Shown here: positions 1 through 7,186 of the stretch, piece by piece
How positions within the stretch are numbered: the stretch's first letter is position 1
Layout of the letters: the number at the start of each line of letters is the position of its first letter
Origin: Nocardia brasiliensis IFM 10847
Lineage (GTDB): Bacteria > Actinomycetota > Actinomycetes > Mycobacteriales > Mycobacteriaceae
Length of the DNA stretch: 50,204 nucleotides
Assembly (NCBI RefSeq): GCF_000710915.1
Contig: NZ_BAUA01000028.1
Coordinates: 36,958 to 87,161, forward strand
Direction of reading: 5' to 3'
Translations under genes and position numbers: made by a program
The notes under the pieces: generated by a model
What the model was told of the DNA's origin: nothing
Seen by the model: only the letters and a program-made list of their open reading frames with translations
The model's database searches: none

Positions 1-988
1 GATTGGGCCCGGCCTGGGACCAGATGGCGGCCAGCGTCGGGCGACTGGCGATCCAGCAGAAACCCTTGCTGCGCAACAACCCCCGCAGTGCGCCGAGCGC
101 CTCGGACAGCCGCTGCGGATGAAACGGGCGCTCGGCGGTGTAGGTCAGGCTGCGGATGCCGTACTCCTCGGTCTCGGGCGTGTGCCCGCCCGCGAGTTCC
201 TCCGCCCAGCCGTCGGACTCGGCCGCGACCACCGGGTTGTAGCGGCCGGTCCCGAGCACCTCGTCCAGCGCGACGACACCGTTGCGCGTCCGCAGCACGT
301 GCGCGCGCGGATTGAGTTTGCGCACAGTCGCTTCCACCCGTCCGACCGTGGCGTCACCGACCAGGTCGGTCTTGTTCACCAGCAGCACGTCGGCGAATTC
401 CACCTGATCGACCAGCAGGTCGGCGATCGTGCGCGCATCGCCCTCGCCCGCCTGCAGATTCCGGTCGGCCAGTGCCTGTCCACGCGCCACCTCGGGCAGG
501 AACGTGGACGCGTCGACCACGGTCACCATGGTGTCGAGCCGCGCGATATCGCCGAGCTTGAATCCGTCCTCGAATTCCCAGTCGAAGGTCGCGGCCACCG
601 GCATCGGTTCGGAGATGCCCGTGGATTCGATGACGAGCTGATCGAAGCGACCCTCGCGGGCGAGCCGGCCCACCGCCTCGATGAGGTCCTCGCGCAGGGT
701 GCAGCAGATGCACCCGTTGGTCAGCTCGACCAGTTTCTCCTCGGTGCGGGCCCAGCCGTCGCCCGACCCCCACCCCTCGTTGATCGGCTCCCCCGCGCGG
801 CGCATGTGCCCCTGCCCGGCGACGAGCGCCGCATCGATGTTGATCTCGCTCATGTCGTTGACGATGACCGCCACCCGGCGGCCTTCCCGGTTGGCGAGGA
901 TGTGGTTGAGCAGCGTGGTCTTGCCCGCACCGAGGAAGCCGGACAACACGGTGACGGGAAGCAGGTCGGGCTGCGGTGAGGTGGTCAT
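1..988 (-). CDS. COG0523 (CobW/ZNG-type) GTP-binding metal chaperone, C-terminus cut off by window edge
   Basis: About 329 codons are visible and the reading frame runs off the left end. The N-terminus has a Walker A loop GFLGAGKT (residues 17-24), the family metal-binding motif CxCC at Cys93/95/96 ([11 protein letters not shown]) and the base-specificity motif NKTD (205-208). This is the G3E GTPase family, which hands metals to target proteins at the cost of GTP. An insertion of about 20 residues ([20 protein letters not shown] region) between Walker A and CxCC is typical of the zinc-linked actinobacterial branch. The ATG at 988 lies 5 bp from a Zur-like palindrome, which supports a zinc-starvation role over cobalamin synthesis. 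No cobalamin genes are nearby. Family certain; metal inferred. Confidence 0.9.
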   Translation of the reverse strand, partial: MTTSPQPDLLPVTVLSGFLGAGKTTLLNHILANREGRRVAVIVNDMSEINIDAALVAGQGHMRRAGEPINEGWGSGDGWARTEEKLVELTNGCICCTLREDLIEAVGRLAREGRFDQLVIESTGISEPMPVAATFDWEFEDGFKLGDIARLDTMVTVVDASTFLPEVARGQALADRNLQAGEGDARTIADLLVDQVEFADVLLVNKTDLVGDATVGRVEATVRKLNPRAHVLRTRNGVVALDEVLGTGRYNPVVAAESDGWAEELAGGHTPETEEYGIRSLTYTAERPFHPQRLSEALGALRGLLRSKGFCWIASRPTLAAIWSQAGPN

Positions 989-993
989 CCCTT

Positions 994-1012
994 AATGATA
1001 ATGGTTTTCATT
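994..1012. promoter_or_regulatory. Zur-type operator
   Basis: A 19-bp AT-rich inverted repeat, AATGATAATGGTTTTCATT, stands out in a GC-rich background. Its core follows the 7-1-7 layout of Fur/Zur boxes (TGAWAAY-N-RTTWTCA) and resembles the mycobacterial Zur motif with TGAAAA half sites. It starts 5 bp upstream of the COG0523 start codon and lies about 55 bp from the -10 box of divergent thiD, so a bound repressor would block the GTPase gene. No experimental support is available from sequence alone. Confidence 0.72.
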
Positions 1013-1079
1013 TGTCATATGCGTGCCGGGTGGGCGGTTGGTCACCACGACCCGCCCGGGCGGCCGTAGGGTTTGTCTC

Positions 1080-1925
1080 GTGAAGCTGTTGCCACTGACC
1101 CCCGGGGGCGAGACTCCCGTCCGGGTGCTCACCATCGCGGGCACCGACTCCGGCGGCGGCGCCGGTATCCAGGCCGATACCCGCACCATGGCCCTGTGCG
1201 GCGTGCATGCCTGCGTGGCGGTCGCTGCGGTGACCGTGCAGAACTCGGTGGGAGTCAGCGACTTCCACGAGATCCCGCCGCATATCGTGGCCGGGCAGGT
1301 GCGCGCCGTAGCGACCGATATCGGGATCGGCGCGGTCAAAACCGGCATGCTGGCCTCGACCGCGATCATCGACGCCGTCGCGGCGGTCTGCGGTGAGGTG
1401 GGCATCGGCCGCAACGGCAGCATTCCGCTGATCGTCGATCCGGTCGCGGCCTCTATGCACGGCGATCCGCTGCTGCACGAGGAAGCGCTGGACGCGGTGC
1501 GCAACACGCTTATTCCGCTGGCGACCGTGGTCACCCCGAACCTCGACGAGGTGCGGCTGATCACCGGCATCGACGTGACCGACGACGCCACGGCCCGGCA
1601 GGCCGCGGTGGCGCTGCACAAGCTGGGCCCGCAGTGGGCGATCGTGAAGGGCGGACACCTGCGCTCGTCCGAGTACAGCACCGACCTGCTGTTCGACGGC
1701 GCCGACTTCCTGGAGTTCACCGCGCCGCGGATCAGCACCGGCAACGATCACGGCGGTGGCGACACCCTGGCGGCCGCGATCGCCTGCGCGCTGGCCAACG
1801 GCTATTCGGTGCCCGAGGCCGTGGCGTTCGCCAAGGAGTGGACCTACCGCTGCCTCGCCGCGTCCTACGACCTCGGCGCCGGCCACGGACCGGTGTCACC
1901 GCTCTGGCGGCTGCACACCGACTGA
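1080..1925 (+). CDS. thiD: hydroxymethylpyrimidine / phosphomethylpyrimidine kinase
   Basis: ThiD phosphorylates HMP and HMP-phosphate to give the pyrimidine half of thiamine. The 281-residue product has the ribokinase-fold signature AGTDSGGGAGIQAD near residue 20, VDPVAASMHGDPLL, TPNLDEV and the C-terminal anion-hole motif HGGGDTLAAAI. Asp228 sits where the catalytic Cys of enterobacterial ThiD lies (GTGC). I chose the GTG at 1080 because a TAGGGT -10 box (1067-1072) is followed by 7 nt and then GTG, the pattern of a leaderless transcript. An in-frame upstream extension to 1023 lacks similarity to the family N-terminus. The remaining thiamine genes are about 23 kb away. Confidence 0.93.
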   Translation: MKLLPLTPGGETPVRVLTIAGTDSGGGAGIQADTRTMALCGVHACVAVAAVTVQNSVGVSDFHEIPPHIVAGQVRAVATDIGIGAVKTGMLASTAIIDAVAAVCGEVGIGRNGSIPLIVDPVAASMHGDPLLHEEALDAVRNTLIPLATVVTPNLDEVRLITGIDVTDDATARQAAVALHKLGPQWAIVKGGHLRSSEYSTDLLFDGADFLEFTAPRISTGNDHGGGDTLAAAIACALANGYSVPEAVAFAKEWTYRCLAASYDLGAGHGPVSPLWRLHTD

Positions 1926-2033
1926 ACCCATTCCTGTCGGTGGGTGCTGCGACAATAAGGGTGTCGCAAACGCAGCTGACCTCGACGAAGCGGCTCAGCG
2001 AGAACACCGTGGTTCGCGTGGTTGCGACGGACC

Positions 2034-2756
2034 TTATTCGCTCGCGAATGCGAGATGCAGTGGCAGATCGGCATCGATGGTGATGCCGTTGAGCCGGGCA
2101 TTCGCTTCGGTCAGCGCGGAAATGGTTTCCGCGAGATAGGCGACGAACTTTTCGATCGGCATGGACTGGGTAGACAGCCGGTTCGCGCCGAGCCACCAGT
2201 CGGTGGCCGAGGCGACCGCGCCGAAGATCGAATAGATGACCAATTCCACCCCGTCGACCTCGACCGACTTCTCCGCGAGCAGCTCCGCGAACAGATCGGC
2301 GGCGCGCTTGGCCGACTGGCGGGCCGATTGCAGCGCTCGTTCGGAATCGTCGGACTGCTGCGCGAAATGGCTGTGCAGCATGAACCGGAAGACGTTCGGG
2401 TGCTCCGACACCACGAGGACATACTCCGCGGCGCCCCGGCGCACGAGTTCGCGCGCCGAATCGTTGGTCAGGTCGAAGCTGGCGATGATCTGTTCCCACA
2501 GCATGTCGCGGACCCGGTCGACGATCGCGTTGTAGAGATCGGTCTTGTCCTCGAAATGCCGGTACAGCTTGGGTTTCGCGGCACCGGCCTCCTTGGCGAT
2601 ATCGCCCATGCTGACGTCCGGGCCGAACTTGTCCAGCGCACGGAAGGCCGCGTCCACGAACTCCGCGCGCACCTTCAGCCGGTGTTCGCGCCATCGCTCC
2701 GTGCGTGCGTCGACGCGCTTGCGCGGCACCTCGTCCACTTTTCGCCCGCTGCGCAT
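2034..2756 (-). CDS. TetR family transcriptional regulator
   Basis: A 240-residue one-component repressor. The N-terminal helix-turn-helix is clear: VSMGDIAKEAGAAKPKLY followed by RHFEDKTDLYNAIVDRV, the usual TetR ending Y-x-HF-x-x-K. The basic N-terminus (RSGRKVDEVPRKRVDARTER) is longer than usual. The C-terminal ligand domain (residues 80-230) gives no hint of its effector. The gene lies 14 bp behind the Lrp-type regulator on the same strand and could be cotranscribed. A TAGCAT box just upstream, overlapping the stop of the previous gene, could instead start a short transcript at GTG 2759 or ATG 2756. The start is ambiguous by one codon. Confidence 0.85.
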   Translation of the reverse strand: MRSGRKVDEVPRKRVDARTERWREHRLKVRAEFVDAAFRALDKFGPDVSMGDIAKEAGAAKPKLYRHFEDKTDLYNAIVDRVRDMLWEQIIASFDLTNDSARELVRRGAAEYVLVVSEHPNVFRFMLHSHFAQQSDDSERALQSARQSAKRAADLFAELLAEKSVEVDGVELVIYSIFGAVASATDWWLGANRLSTQSMPIEKFVAYLAETISALTEANARLNGITIDADLPLHLAFASE

Positions 2757-2770
2757 CACGATTCCGGATG

Positions 2771-3886
2771 CTACCCGCTACCAGCGGTACCGATGCCATC
2801 GTCCGGCCGTTGGCCTCGCTCGGGCCGTGGCACCTGCCCGGGCACGGTTGCCGCCCTGCGGTTGCGCGGCGCGCGGGGCGGCGCCGGCGCCGGTGGCGTG
2901 AGCAGGCCTGCCGCGATCCGGGCGCCCGCCTGTTTGCAGCGCTCCAGCACCGGGGTCAGCTCGAAACTGTGCACGCCGTCCAGGGTCGCCATCTTCGTCG
3001 TGACATAGCGGTACAGGTCGTCGGCGGTCGCCGCGGTGAGCACCGCGTAGAGGTTGGACGGCCCGGTGACCGCTGCGGCGTAGTCGGTTTCGGGATGCTC
3101 GATGAGGGCGCGGCCGACGGCGTCGAGCCGTGCGGGCGCGACGCGCAACCACAGGAAGGCCGACAGGCTCGGACCCAGTGCGGCAGGGGCGATATCGAGG
3201 TCGAAGTAGAGAATGTTCGCTACCTGCAAGGCGGCGATCCGGCGCAGCACCCGCCCGGTCGTCAGGCCGGTGGCCCGGGCCAGCGCCGAGTAGCCGGTGC
3301 GCCCGTCCCTGGACAACAGCTCGACCAGAGCCAGATCCTCCGGACGCAACCGGAGGTCCGCGCCGGAGCCTTCCGCGTCCGGGGTGTCGGCTGCACTCCG
3401 GGCGAATTGCCTACCGCGCCAATCGATCACGTCCGGACCGACGAATCGGTGCAACACCATCGCGGCCGTGATGTCGTGCACCGGCGCGGACCGCTGCAAC
3501 CGCTGGACCAGCAGTTCGTCGCGTTCCTGTGCGCTGCGCGGGTGCAGGGAGAACGACACCTCAGCCCCCGCTGCGGCGATGCTCACCCAGGCCGCGTCGT
3601 CGCGGCGCGCCAGCGCCTCCGCCACCTGCCGGGCGCCGTCCGGACGGCAGCGCACCCGGATGATCCAGTCGTTCTCGCCGAGCGCGCGCGGATCGACGGC
3701 CCCGATCACCCGCACCACCCCATCCCGGCGCAACCGGCGATAGCGGCGGGCGACGGTCTGCTCGGCGACGCCGAGCTCGGCGGCCAGCCGATTGAACGGC
3801 ACCCGTGGATCGAACTGGAGCGCGTGCACGATCTGCGCGTCCATCTCGTCCATCAGGGCACTTTTTTCTACCAGCGGGGTGGCCAC
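2771..3886 (-). CDS. double-domain Lrp/AsnC family transcriptional regulator
   Basis: At 371 residues this is twice the usual Lrp/AsnC length (about 150). There are two HTH units: MDAQIVHALQFDPRVPFNRL-x-AELGVAEQTVARRYRRL near residues 14-53, and LALVELLSRDGRTGYSALARATGLTTGRVLRRI near 185-217. Each is followed by a ligand-binding RAM-like region (GAVDPRALGENDW; TGPSNLYAVLTA). The last 40 or so residues are a Pro/Arg-rich tail (PPAPAPPRAPRNRR) that belongs to neither domain. The gene is divergent from an MFS exporter with a 107-bp shared promoter region, so control of that exporter is likely. Effector unknown, probably an amino acid or small aromatic compound by family. Confidence 0.87.
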   Translation of the reverse strand: MATPLVEKSALMDEMDAQIVHALQFDPRVPFNRLAAELGVAEQTVARRYRRLRRDGVVRVIGAVDPRALGENDWIIRVRCRPDGARQVAEALARRDDAAWVSIAAAGAEVSFSLHPRSAQERDELLVQRLQRSAPVHDITAAMVLHRFVGPDVIDWRGRQFARSAADTPDAEGSGADLRLRPEDLALVELLSRDGRTGYSALARATGLTTGRVLRRIAALQVANILYFDLDIAPAALGPSLSAFLWLRVAPARLDAVGRALIEHPETDYAAAVTGPSNLYAVLTAATADDLYRYVTTKMATLDGVHSFELTPVLERCKQAGARIAAGLLTPPAPAPPRAPRNRRAATVPGQVPRPERGQRPDDGIGTAGSG

Positions 3887-3993
3887 AAGGAGGAAATCTA
3901 CGCCCGATTCGCGACGAGGCGACCGGTCATCGTGTCGCTGCGAATACTCGACGCCGTCTCACCTTCCCCCGAAACCCAGAGAGGACAACGGCT

Positions 3994-5508
3994 TTGCGGA
4001 AATGGCTGCCGCTGCTGACGGTGTGTCTGGGCACCTTCATGCTGCTGATCGACGTCACCATCGTGAACGTCGCACTACCGGACATACGAAACGACCTGGA
4101 CGCATCGTTCAGCGCACTGCAATGGGTCGTCGACGGCTACGCCCTCGCGATGGCGGCGCTGATGCTCGGGGCGGGCTCGATCGCCGACCTGGCCGGACAC
4201 CGGCGCGCCTACCTGGTCGGCTCGATCGGCTTCGCCGCCGCCTCGCTGCTCTGCGCTATCGCGCCGAATCCGACCGTGCTGGTGGCGGCGCGCGTGGCGC
4301 AGGGCATCAGCGCGACCGCCATGGCGTGCACCACCTTCGCGCTGTTGAACGACGCCTACGACGGGCGGGATCGAGGCGTCGCCTACGGGGTCTGGGGTTC
4401 GGTCGCGGGCGCGTCCAGCGCCATCGGGCCGATCGTCGGCGGCCTGCTCACCGACCTCGCGTCCTGGCGGTGGATCTTCTTCGTCAACCTGCCGGTGAGC
4501 GCGGTCGCCATCGCGCTCACCTGCGCGGTGCTCACCGAACCGGCGCGGGCGCGGCGCGGCCGCGTCGACCTGGCAGGCATGGCGACGTTCACCGTCACCG
4601 CGGCGGCGGCCACCTACGCGCTGATCCGCGCCGGTGTGCACGGCTGGTCCGACCCGCTCGCCTGGGGCCTGCTGTTGCTCGGCGCGGCGGCGCTGGCGGT
4701 GTTCCTGGTGGTCGAACGGGTCTCGGCGCAACCCATGCTCGACCTGGCGCTGCTACGGGACCGCTCGTTTCTCGGCGTGCTGATCGCCGCGGGCGCGTTG
4801 TTCTTCGGCGCCTTCGGCGCTTTGATGTACACCCAGATCTGGTTGCAGTCGGTGCTCGGGCTCAGCGCGATCCAGGCCGGGGCGGTCGGCCTTCCGTTGT
4901 CCGTCATGGCTTTTCTGATTTCCGGCAGCATCGGCCGGTTCCTGCACGGCGAGCGCCGCGGTCCGATCATCGCGGGCGGACTGGGCGCGACGGGTGCCGG
5001 CGGTGTGCTCGGCGCGCTGCTGGTGGACGGTGAATCCGGTTGGTTCGCAGTGCTTCCCGGGTTCCTGGTGGTGGGCCTCGGCGTCGGCCTGGCCACCGCC
5101 ACGCTGAGTTCGGCGGCCATGGCGGCGGTGCCGTGGCAGCGGGCGGGCATGGCGACCGGCTCGCTCAATACCGCGCAGCAGCTCAGCTTCACTTTCGGCA
5201 TAGCGACGCTCGGCAGCGTGTTCACGGCGCGCGCGGGGGACGTGCTCGCCGCGCACGGCGTACCGGAGCCACAGGCCGCGGCGCGGGCGGTGGCGGGCGG
5301 GCAGTCCGCGACGCTGGTGCAACTCGCGCCCGTGCCGACACGGGCGGCCCTCGACGAGGCGATCCGGATCGCCGCCGCGGCGGGCGTGCAGGCGACGCTG
5401 GCGGTGAGCGGCGCGGTCGCGTTGCTCGGTGCGGTCGCGGCGCTGGGGTCGATACGTCGTCGAGGTGCGCCGGCGGTGCCCGCAACCGAAGCTCGGGCAC
5501 GCACCTGA
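3994..5508 (+). CDS. MFS drug/proton antiporter, DHA2 (EmrB/QacA) type
   Basis: A 504-residue polytopic membrane protein of the 14-helix DHA2 family. It begins with the typical first helix WLPLLTVCLGTFMLLIDVTI followed by VNVALPDIRNDLDASFSALQWVVDGYALAMAAL and the motif A-like loop GSIADLAGHRRAYLVG. Motif C-like PIVGGLLTDLASWRWIFFVNLP confirms an antiporter. The start is taken as TTG 3994 because GAGAGGA lies about 7 nt upstream and the protein begins right at the first helix. The in-frame upstream ATG (3805) overlaps the divergent regulator. Substrate unknown; probably antibiotics or dyes exported with proton motive force. The divergent Lrp/AsnC gene is the likely regulator. Confidence 0.9.
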   Translation: MRKWLPLLTVCLGTFMLLIDVTIVNVALPDIRNDLDASFSALQWVVDGYALAMAALMLGAGSIADLAGHRRAYLVGSIGFAAASLLCAIAPNPTVLVAARVAQGISATAMACTTFALLNDAYDGRDRGVAYGVWGSVAGASSAIGPIVGGLLTDLASWRWIFFVNLPVSAVAIALTCAVLTEPARARRGRVDLAGMATFTVTAAAATYALIRAGVHGWSDPLAWGLLLLGAAALAVFLVVERVSAQPMLDLALLRDRSFLGVLIAAGALFFGAFGALMYTQIWLQSVLGLSAIQAGAVGLPLSVMAFLISGSIGRFLHGERRGPIIAGGLGATGAGGVLGALLVDGESGWFAVLPGFLVVGLGVGLATATLSSAAMAAVPWQRAGMATGSLNTAQQLSFTFGIATLGSVFTARAGDVLAAHGVPEPQAAARAVAGGQSATLVQLAPVPTRAALDEAIRIAAAAGVQATLAVSGAVALLGAVAALGSIRRRGAPAVPATEARART

Positions 5509-5571
5509 CCTGGGCCGACATCGTTCGGGCGCGCCCTGCGGGTGCGCCCACGGCCCCGGGTCGATGCGGAT

Positions 5572-5606
5572 CGCTGAGCGAGGATGTAGGACGGCCTCGC
5601 TCAGCG
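5572..5606. terminator. bidirectional hairpin terminator
   Basis: A perfect 12-bp inverted repeat (CGCTGAGCGAGG / CCTCGCTCAGCG) with an 11-nt loop lies between the convergent exporter gene (stop 5508) and the small basic protein gene (stop 5611). No U tract follows, as is common in actinobacteria. Confidence 0.8.
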
Positions 5607-5610
5607 GCGA

Positions 5611-5736
5611 TCAACGCTTCTTCGGGTCGAGGATGCTCGGTTCGGCGGCGGCCTTCGACTTCTTGTCGGCTCGCTTCTCCTTGAGCGACTTTCCGGATTT
5701 CTTCGACATCGAGCTGCGCGGAGACTTGTCGGACAA
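5611..5736 (-). CDS. small highly basic conserved protein
   Basis: A 41-residue product rich in Lys, Arg and Ser, with the core SKKSGKSLKEKRADKKSKAA and the ending DPKKR. I chose the TTG at 5736 because AAAGGA lies 6 nt upstream; a shorter product from ATG 5709 (32 residues) is the alternative. Very similar short Lys-rich proteins are, to my recollection, common as hypothetical proteins in mycobacteria and relatives, so I treat it as a real gene. It has no membrane segment or cysteines, and charge alone suggests nucleic acid or ribosome association. Function not known. It is divergent from the GT2-GtrA gene. Confidence 0.65.
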   Translation of the reverse strand: MSDKSPRSSMSKKSGKSLKEKRADKKSKAAAEPSILDPKKR

Positions 5737-5881
5737 GCGTGGTCCTTTGCTCGCAGGACCTGAACGGCCCCGATACTTCGACCGTACGCTACGCCGAGCG
5801 GGCCGCGTACCGCTTCCGCCCCCAGCAACCTCACAGCTGAGGCCCAGCTCCGTGGCAGCGTGACCGTCGAGGGTGGTCACC

Positions 5882-7186
5882 ATGACCGAGACTGTGACCG
5901 TCGCGGCTGCGGAAAGAGCCGAGAAAAGCGGGACACCCGTGCTCGATGTGGTGATCCCGGTCTACAACGAAGAAACCGACCTCGGCGTCTGTGTGCGCAG
6001 GCTGCACGCGTATCTGCGCGAGGGGTTCCCCTTCACGGCGCGGATCACGGTCGCCGACAACGCCAGCACCGACGCCACCCTCGAGGTGGCACGGCTGCTC
6101 GCGGACGAGCTGGACGGCGTGCGGGTGGTGCACCTGGACGCCAAGGGCCGAGGGCGGGCGCTACGTGCGGTGTGGGAACACTCCGACGCTCAGGTGGTCG
6201 CATACATGGACGTCGACCTGTCCACCGATCTCAACGCGTTGCTGCCGCTGGTCGCGCCGCTGATCACCGGGCATTCCGACCTGGCGATCGGCACCCGGCT
6301 CAGCGCGTCGTCGCGGGTGGTGCGCGGACCGAAGCGGGAATTCATCTCGCGCTGCTACAACCTATTGCTGAAAGCGTCACTGCAAGCACACTTTTCGGAC
6401 GCCCAATGCGGTTTCAAGGCAATGCGCACCGAGGTGGCGCGCCGGCTGCTGCCGCTGGTGCGCGACGGCGAATGGTTCTTCGACACCGAATTGCTGGTGC
6501 TCGCCGAGCGCGCCGGCCTGCGCATCCACGAGGTGCCGGTGGACTGGATCGACGATCCGGACAGCCGGGTCGACATCCTGGACACCGCGCGCAAGGATCT
6601 GCTCGGCATCGGCCGGCTCGGCCGGGCCCTGGCCACCGGCGCGCTGCCGATGGACGAGCTGCGCCGCGCGGTGGGGCGCGAGCCGCTGGTGCCCGGCGTG
6701 CCGCTCGGCATGGTCGGCCAGTTGGTGCGCTTCGCCATCGTCGGCGTGCTCAGCACGCTCGCCTACCTCCTGCTTTACGTTGCGCTGCAATCGTTTACCG
6801 GCGCGCAGGTGGCCAACTTCCTCGCATTGCTGATCACCGCCGTCGCGAACACGGCGGCCAACCGCGCCTTCACGTTCGGCGTGCGCGGGTCGACCGGCGT
6901 GGTCTCGCATCAGTTCCAAGGGCTGGTGATCTTCGGCATCGGGCTGGCCCTGACCAGCGGGTCGCTGTTCACGCTGCACCATTGGGCGCCGGACGCGCCG
7001 GTGCACCTGGAGTTGTTCGTGCTCGTCGTGGCGAACCTGGTGGCGACCATTCTGCGCTTCGTCGGGTTGCGCTGGGTCTTCCGGAACACACCCGACAGCA
7101 CGTCCAGGACGGCGGTGACGGTGCGGCCCGAGACGAGCGACGCAGCCGGTGCAACGGTGCTGGGCACCGAGGGAGGAACACGATGA
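5882..7186 (+). CDS. polyprenyl-phosphate glycosyltransferase (GT2) fused to GtrA flippase-like domain
   Basis: A 434-residue fusion. Residues 20-240 are a GT2 domain: LDVVIPVYNEETDLGVCVRR, the nucleotide region VADNASTDATLEVARL, the metal-binding YMDVDLSTD (109-116) and QCGFKAMR. By family it transfers a sugar from a nucleotide sugar onto a polyprenyl phosphate at the cytoplasmic face. Residues from about 280 on form the GtrA domain of four hydrophobic helices (LVRFAIVGVLSTLAYLLLYV; NFLALLITAVANTAANRAFTF), thought to flip or help move the lipid-linked sugar. ATG 5882 is preceded by GAGGGTGG. The next gene, a GT39 transferase, overlaps it by 4 nt. The pair resembles GtrB/GtrA/GtrC systems and Bacillus YkcC/YkcB. 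Sugar unknown. Confidence 0.88.
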   Translation: MTETVTVAAAERAEKSGTPVLDVVIPVYNEETDLGVCVRRLHAYLREGFPFTARITVADNASTDATLEVARLLADELDGVRVVHLDAKGRGRALRAVWEHSDAQVVAYMDVDLSTDLNALLPLVAPLITGHSDLAIGTRLSASSRVVRGPKREFISRCYNLLLKASLQAHFSDAQCGFKAMRTEVARRLLPLVRDGEWFFDTELLVLAERAGLRIHEVPVDWIDDPDSRVDILDTARKDLLGIGRLGRALATGALPMDELRRAVGREPLVPGVPLGMVGQLVRFAIVGVLSTLAYLLLYVALQSFTGAQVANFLALLITAVANTAANRAFTFGVRGSTGVVSHQFQGLVIFGIGLALTSGSLFTLHHWAPDAPVHLELFVLVVANLVATILRFVGLRWVFRNTPDSTSRTAVTVRPETSDAAGATVLGTEGGTR

